A stretch of DNA of 18,848 bases from an uncultured Anaerococcus sp. (lineage in GTDB: Bacteria; Bacillota; Clostridia; Tissierellales; Peptoniphilaceae), in assembly GCA_943913325.1 (NCBI GenBank), contig CALTXP010000027.1:1-18848 (forward strand), read 5' to 3'. This document shows, in pieces, positions 17,528 to 18,848 of the stretch; the stretch's first letter is position 1, and each line of letters begins with the position of its first letter. The position numbers were made by a program, and so were the translations under genes. The notes under the pieces are model-generated. The model was not told the origin of the DNA and ran no database searches. It saw nothing but the letters and a program-made list of their open reading frames with translations.

Positions 17528-17602
17528 ATGAATAAATCGTCCCAAAATTATTTAAATATTTTCCTAAGAAAACTTTAGAATGGTGGGACGATAATTATTC
17601 AT
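17528..17602. repeat. 75-nt imperfect inverted repeat with an inner hairpin
   Basis: Bases 17528-17544 pair with 17584-17602 over 17 bp, broken only by a 2-nt bulge (17593-17594). The core ATCGTCCCA/TGGGACGAT is fully complementary. Inside the 39-nt loop a second small hairpin forms (TTTTC 17559-17563 with GAAAA 17568-17572, loop CTAA). No T-run follows on either strand, so it is not an ordinary terminator. It lies 8 bp downstream of the tRNA-Thr 3' end. It may be a structured RNA, a small palindromic repeat or a decayed element; I cannot decide which. Confidence 0.6.
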
Positions 17603-17610
17603 GAGTTTTA

Positions 17611-17686
17611 TGGAGCTTCAAACAGGAATTGAACCTGCAACCTACGGTTTACGATACCGTTGCTCTGCCAATTGAGCTATTGAAGC
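17611..17686 (-). tRNA. tRNA-Thr (anticodon CGT)
   Basis: A complete cloverleaf. The acceptor stem GCTTCAA/TTGAAGC has a T discriminator and an encoded CCA. The D stem is GCTC/GAGC. The anticodon stem ACGGT/ACCGT encloses the loop ATCGTAA, giving anticodon CGT (reads ACG). The T arm is GCAGG/CCTGT with loop TTCAATT. ACG is a rare codon in such an AT-rich genome. It has its own promoter at 17700-17728. Confidence 0.96.
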
Positions 17687-17699
17687 ATTTTATAATTCG

Positions 17700-17728
17700 A
17701 TTATACTTATTATTTAATATTTCAACAA
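17700..17728 (-). promoter_or_regulatory. Promoter of tRNA-Thr
   Basis: On the minus strand, TTGTTG (17728-17723) and a perfect TATAAT (17705-17700) are separated by 17 bp. The start would be about 7 nt upstream of the mature tRNA 5' end. Confidence 0.7.
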
Positions 17729-17753
17729 TAAATTAATCTAGACTGTTCTTCAT

Positions 17754-17784
17754 AAAAAAGGATGCTAGATATCTAGCATCCTTT
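17754..17784 (-). terminator. Intrinsic terminator of the ferredoxin gene
   Basis: A perfect 28-nt palindrome (17757-17784, core GATGCTAGATATCTAGCATC) is continued on the minus strand by TTTTTT. It lies 33 bp beyond the ferredoxin stop codon. Confidence 0.92.
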
Positions 17785-17817
17785 AAATTATAATAATATG
17801 TCTAAGTTTTATGTATC

Positions 17818-17991
17818 TTATTCTGGATCAATTGCGTCTACTGGACAAACTGAAGCACAAGTTCCACAATCAATGCAAGTATTTGCATCAATTTCGTATG
17901 CATCATCTCCAGCTGAGATTGCGTCTACTGGACATTCTCCTGCACAAGTTCCACATGAAATACATGTATCTTCATCTATAACGTAAGCCAT
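17818..17991 (-). CDS. 2[4Fe-4S] clostridial-type ferredoxin
   Basis: A 57-residue acidic electron carrier starting MAYVIDEDTCISCGTC. Two CxxCxxCxxxCP motifs are present: Cys10, 13, 16, 20 and Cys39, 42, 45, 49. Each set of three cysteines plus the fourth from the other half ligates one cluster, as in clostridial ferredoxins. The two halves are near-repeats (both with CGTCA and CPVDAI), showing the ancient internal duplication. Low-potential ferredoxins of this type serve pyruvate:ferredoxin oxidoreductase, hydrogenase and similar enzymes in anaerobes. The ATG has a perfect AGGAGGT site. It is a single-gene unit with a strong promoter (18020-18048) and terminator (17754-17784), and a Fur-type operator stands upstream. 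The gene was identified by direct translation of the minus strand. Confidence 0.96.
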   Translation of the reverse strand: MAYVIDEDTCISCGTCAGECPVDAISAGDDAYEIDANTCIDCGTCASVCPVDAIDPE

Positions 17992-18019
17992 ATTTACCTC
18001 CTAATTATTTTGTAATTAT

Positions 18020-18048
18020 AGTATACAACAACTATTCATCTTTGTCAA
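18020..18048 (-). promoter_or_regulatory. Strong sigma-A promoter of the ferredoxin gene
   Basis: On the minus strand, a consensus TTGACA (18048-18043) and TATACT (18025-18020) are separated by 17 bp. The expected start near 18013 gives a leader of about 22 nt ending in the AGGAGGT site. Confidence 0.88.
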
Positions 18049-18102
18049 CAAATAAGCAAATATTTATACCCTTTCGTGCTTATTTTCTATAAATATACAA
18101 AA

Positions 18103-18117
18103 TGATAATCATTATCA
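18103..18117. promoter_or_regulatory. Fur-family operator (perfect 7-1-7 box)
   Basis: TGATAATCATTATCA matches the TGATAATNATTATCA Fur box of Bacillus subtilis at every position. The surrounding 19-mer (18098-18116) matches the classical GATAATGATAATCATTATC at 17 positions. It lies 55 bp upstream of the ferredoxin -35 and 5 bp after the ricT stop. An alternative reading is a weak AT-rich terminator hairpin for ricT, since TTTTG follows on the minus strand; the two roles could coexist. Confidence 0.65.
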
Positions 18118-18121
18118 TCTT

Positions 18122-18848
18122 TTAATTATCTATATTTATATCTTTTAGTTTATAAATTTTATCCTCATTTTGTTCGTCTTCCGCTATATATACCCTTACT
18201 TTACACTCCTCTTTAATACAATCACTGCTTATAACTACGCCGTCACCATCACATGTTTTTACTTTTTGTCCATACTTTGGCATAACTTTTTTCATTTTTG
18301 TATAAGAATCTTCTTCGTAAGATAAGCAACACATTAGTCTACCACATAACCCTGAAATTTTATTAGGATCTAGACTTATATTCTGATCCTTGGCATATTT
18401 TATTGATAGAGGAGCAAAATCATTTAGATATCTTGAACAACAACATTCTTGTCCACAGGAACCATAAGATTTAACAAGTTTAGCGTGATCTCTAACCCCT
18501 ATCTGTCTAAGTTCTATTCTAGATTTAAAAGTAGTAGCTAAATCTTTCACTAAATCTCTAAAGTCAACTCTCTTATCTGCAGTAAAATAGAAAGTTATTT
18601 TGCTTCTATCAAAATTATATGAACTGTCGACAACCTTCATATTAAGTTTATGCGAATCAGCTGCTTTTTGGCATATATCAATTGCATCTTTTGCATCAAT
18701 TTCATTCAGATTATTTTTTTCTAAATCTGAATCATTAGCCAATCTTACGACTTTATTGAGCTTTTTCTCAAATTTTTTTTCATCAATTTCAAAATTAGTT
18801 AAAATCACTTCTCCAACATCTAAACCATTGTCTGTCTCTACTATAACT
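18122..18848 (-). CDS. ricT: RicT (YaaT, PSP1 domain) of the RNase Y specificity complex, 5' truncated
   Basis: 241 residues are visible; the N-terminus lies beyond the window's right edge. The frame is open to base 18848 and reads VIVETDNGLDVGEV at its start, the conserved beginning of the PSP1 region, so the GTG at 18808 is not the real start. Signature cysteines are Cys131, Cys135-137 (SCGQECCCSRYL) and Cys168, Cys173-174 (ISGLCGRLMCCLSYEE). In Bacillus subtilis, RicT with RicA and RicF forms an iron-sulfur complex that directs RNase Y mRNA maturation and affects competence, sporulation and biofilm formation. The genes for RicA and RicF are not in the window. A Fur-type palindrome begins 5 bp after its stop codon. 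Confidence 0.93.
   Translation of the reverse strand, partial: VIVETDNGLDVGEVILTNFEIDEKKFEKKLNKVVRLANDSDLEKNNLNEIDAKDAIDICQKAADSHKLNMKVVDSSYNFDRSKITFYFTADKRVDFRDLVKDLATTFKSRIELRQIGVRDHAKLVKSYGSCGQECCCSRYLNDFAPLSIKYAKDQNISLDPNKISGLCGRLMCCLSYEEDSYTKMKKVMPKYGQKVKTCDGDGVVISSDCIKEECKVRVYIAEDEQNEDKIYKLKDINIDN

Noticed and set aside
17579..17592. GGTGGGACGAT on the plus strand resembles the T-box motif and CGTCCC lies nearby, as in T-box terminators
   Set aside because: The order is reversed (CGTCCC comes before the GGTGG-like part), the motif is degenerate, and no plus-strand amino-acid or synthetase gene follows. It is explained by the inverted repeat itself.
17798..17986. A 62-residue plus-strand frame over the ferredoxin gene
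   Set aside because: The minus strand encodes a textbook ferredoxin with promoter, ribosome site and terminator. The plus frame only mirrors its internal duplication.
1..18848. CRISPR arrays, insertion sequences, prophage, toxin-antitoxin or defence genes
   Set aside because: I saw no regularly spaced repeats, transposase or integrase motifs, phage genes or toxin pairs. The gene content is core chromosomal throughout.

Overview
The window is a strongly AT-rich stretch of bacterial chromosome. It looks like a low-GC, Gram-positive, probably strictly anaerobic Firmicute. I lean toward the anaerobic cocci of the Tissierellia (Anaerococcus, Peptoniphilus, Finegoldia and relatives), but this is an inference from gene content and codon bias, not a proven assignment. 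Supporting signs are AGGAGG-type Shine-Dalgarno sites before most genes, A-dominated codon use, a clostridial 2[4Fe-4S] ferredoxin, RicT/YaaT, a zinc-type L31, and a fba / rho-rpmE-prfA-prmC / tsaC-upp-murA neighbourhood resembling that of other Firmicutes. Almost everything is core housekeeping, and I see no prophage, insertion sequence, CRISPR array or defence island.

Layout in the direction of transcription (minus strand, right to left): ricT enters from beyond the right edge (18848-18122). A perfect 7-1-7 Fur-box palindrome follows, then a strong promoter and a 57-residue ferredoxin with its own terminator. Next come a tRNA-Thr(CGT) with its own promoter and a 75-nt two-part hairpin of unknown nature. 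A promoter at 17418-17445 then drives an unrecognised membrane protein, traX, tex, proS and probably fba in a tight run that ends at a strong terminator (10641-10671). Next is rho, then rpmE with its own promoter and terminator. The last block is a tightly packed, often overlapping set: prmC, prfA, a cation diffusion facilitator, tsaC, upp, murA, recD2 and comF. At the far left the C-terminal part of a plus-strand membrane-anchored protein converges on comF, and the two stop codons overlap.

How the genes work together: the centre is translation and transcription machinery. It holds proS, tRNA-Thr, rpmE, prfA and the methyltransferase that modifies it (prmC), the t6A-precursor enzyme tsaC, rho, the RNA-binding Tex and the RNase Y partner RicT. 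Around it lie metabolism and cell wall (fba, upp, murA), DNA processing (recD2, comF), metal export (CDF) and redox (ferredoxin).

The most interesting points are non-coding. They are the Fur operator at the ricT/ferredoxin junction, intrinsic terminators placed 17 and 10 nt upstream of the rho and prmC start codons, the structured element beside tRNA-Thr, and an almost leaderless promoter for the unknown membrane-protein/TraX pair.
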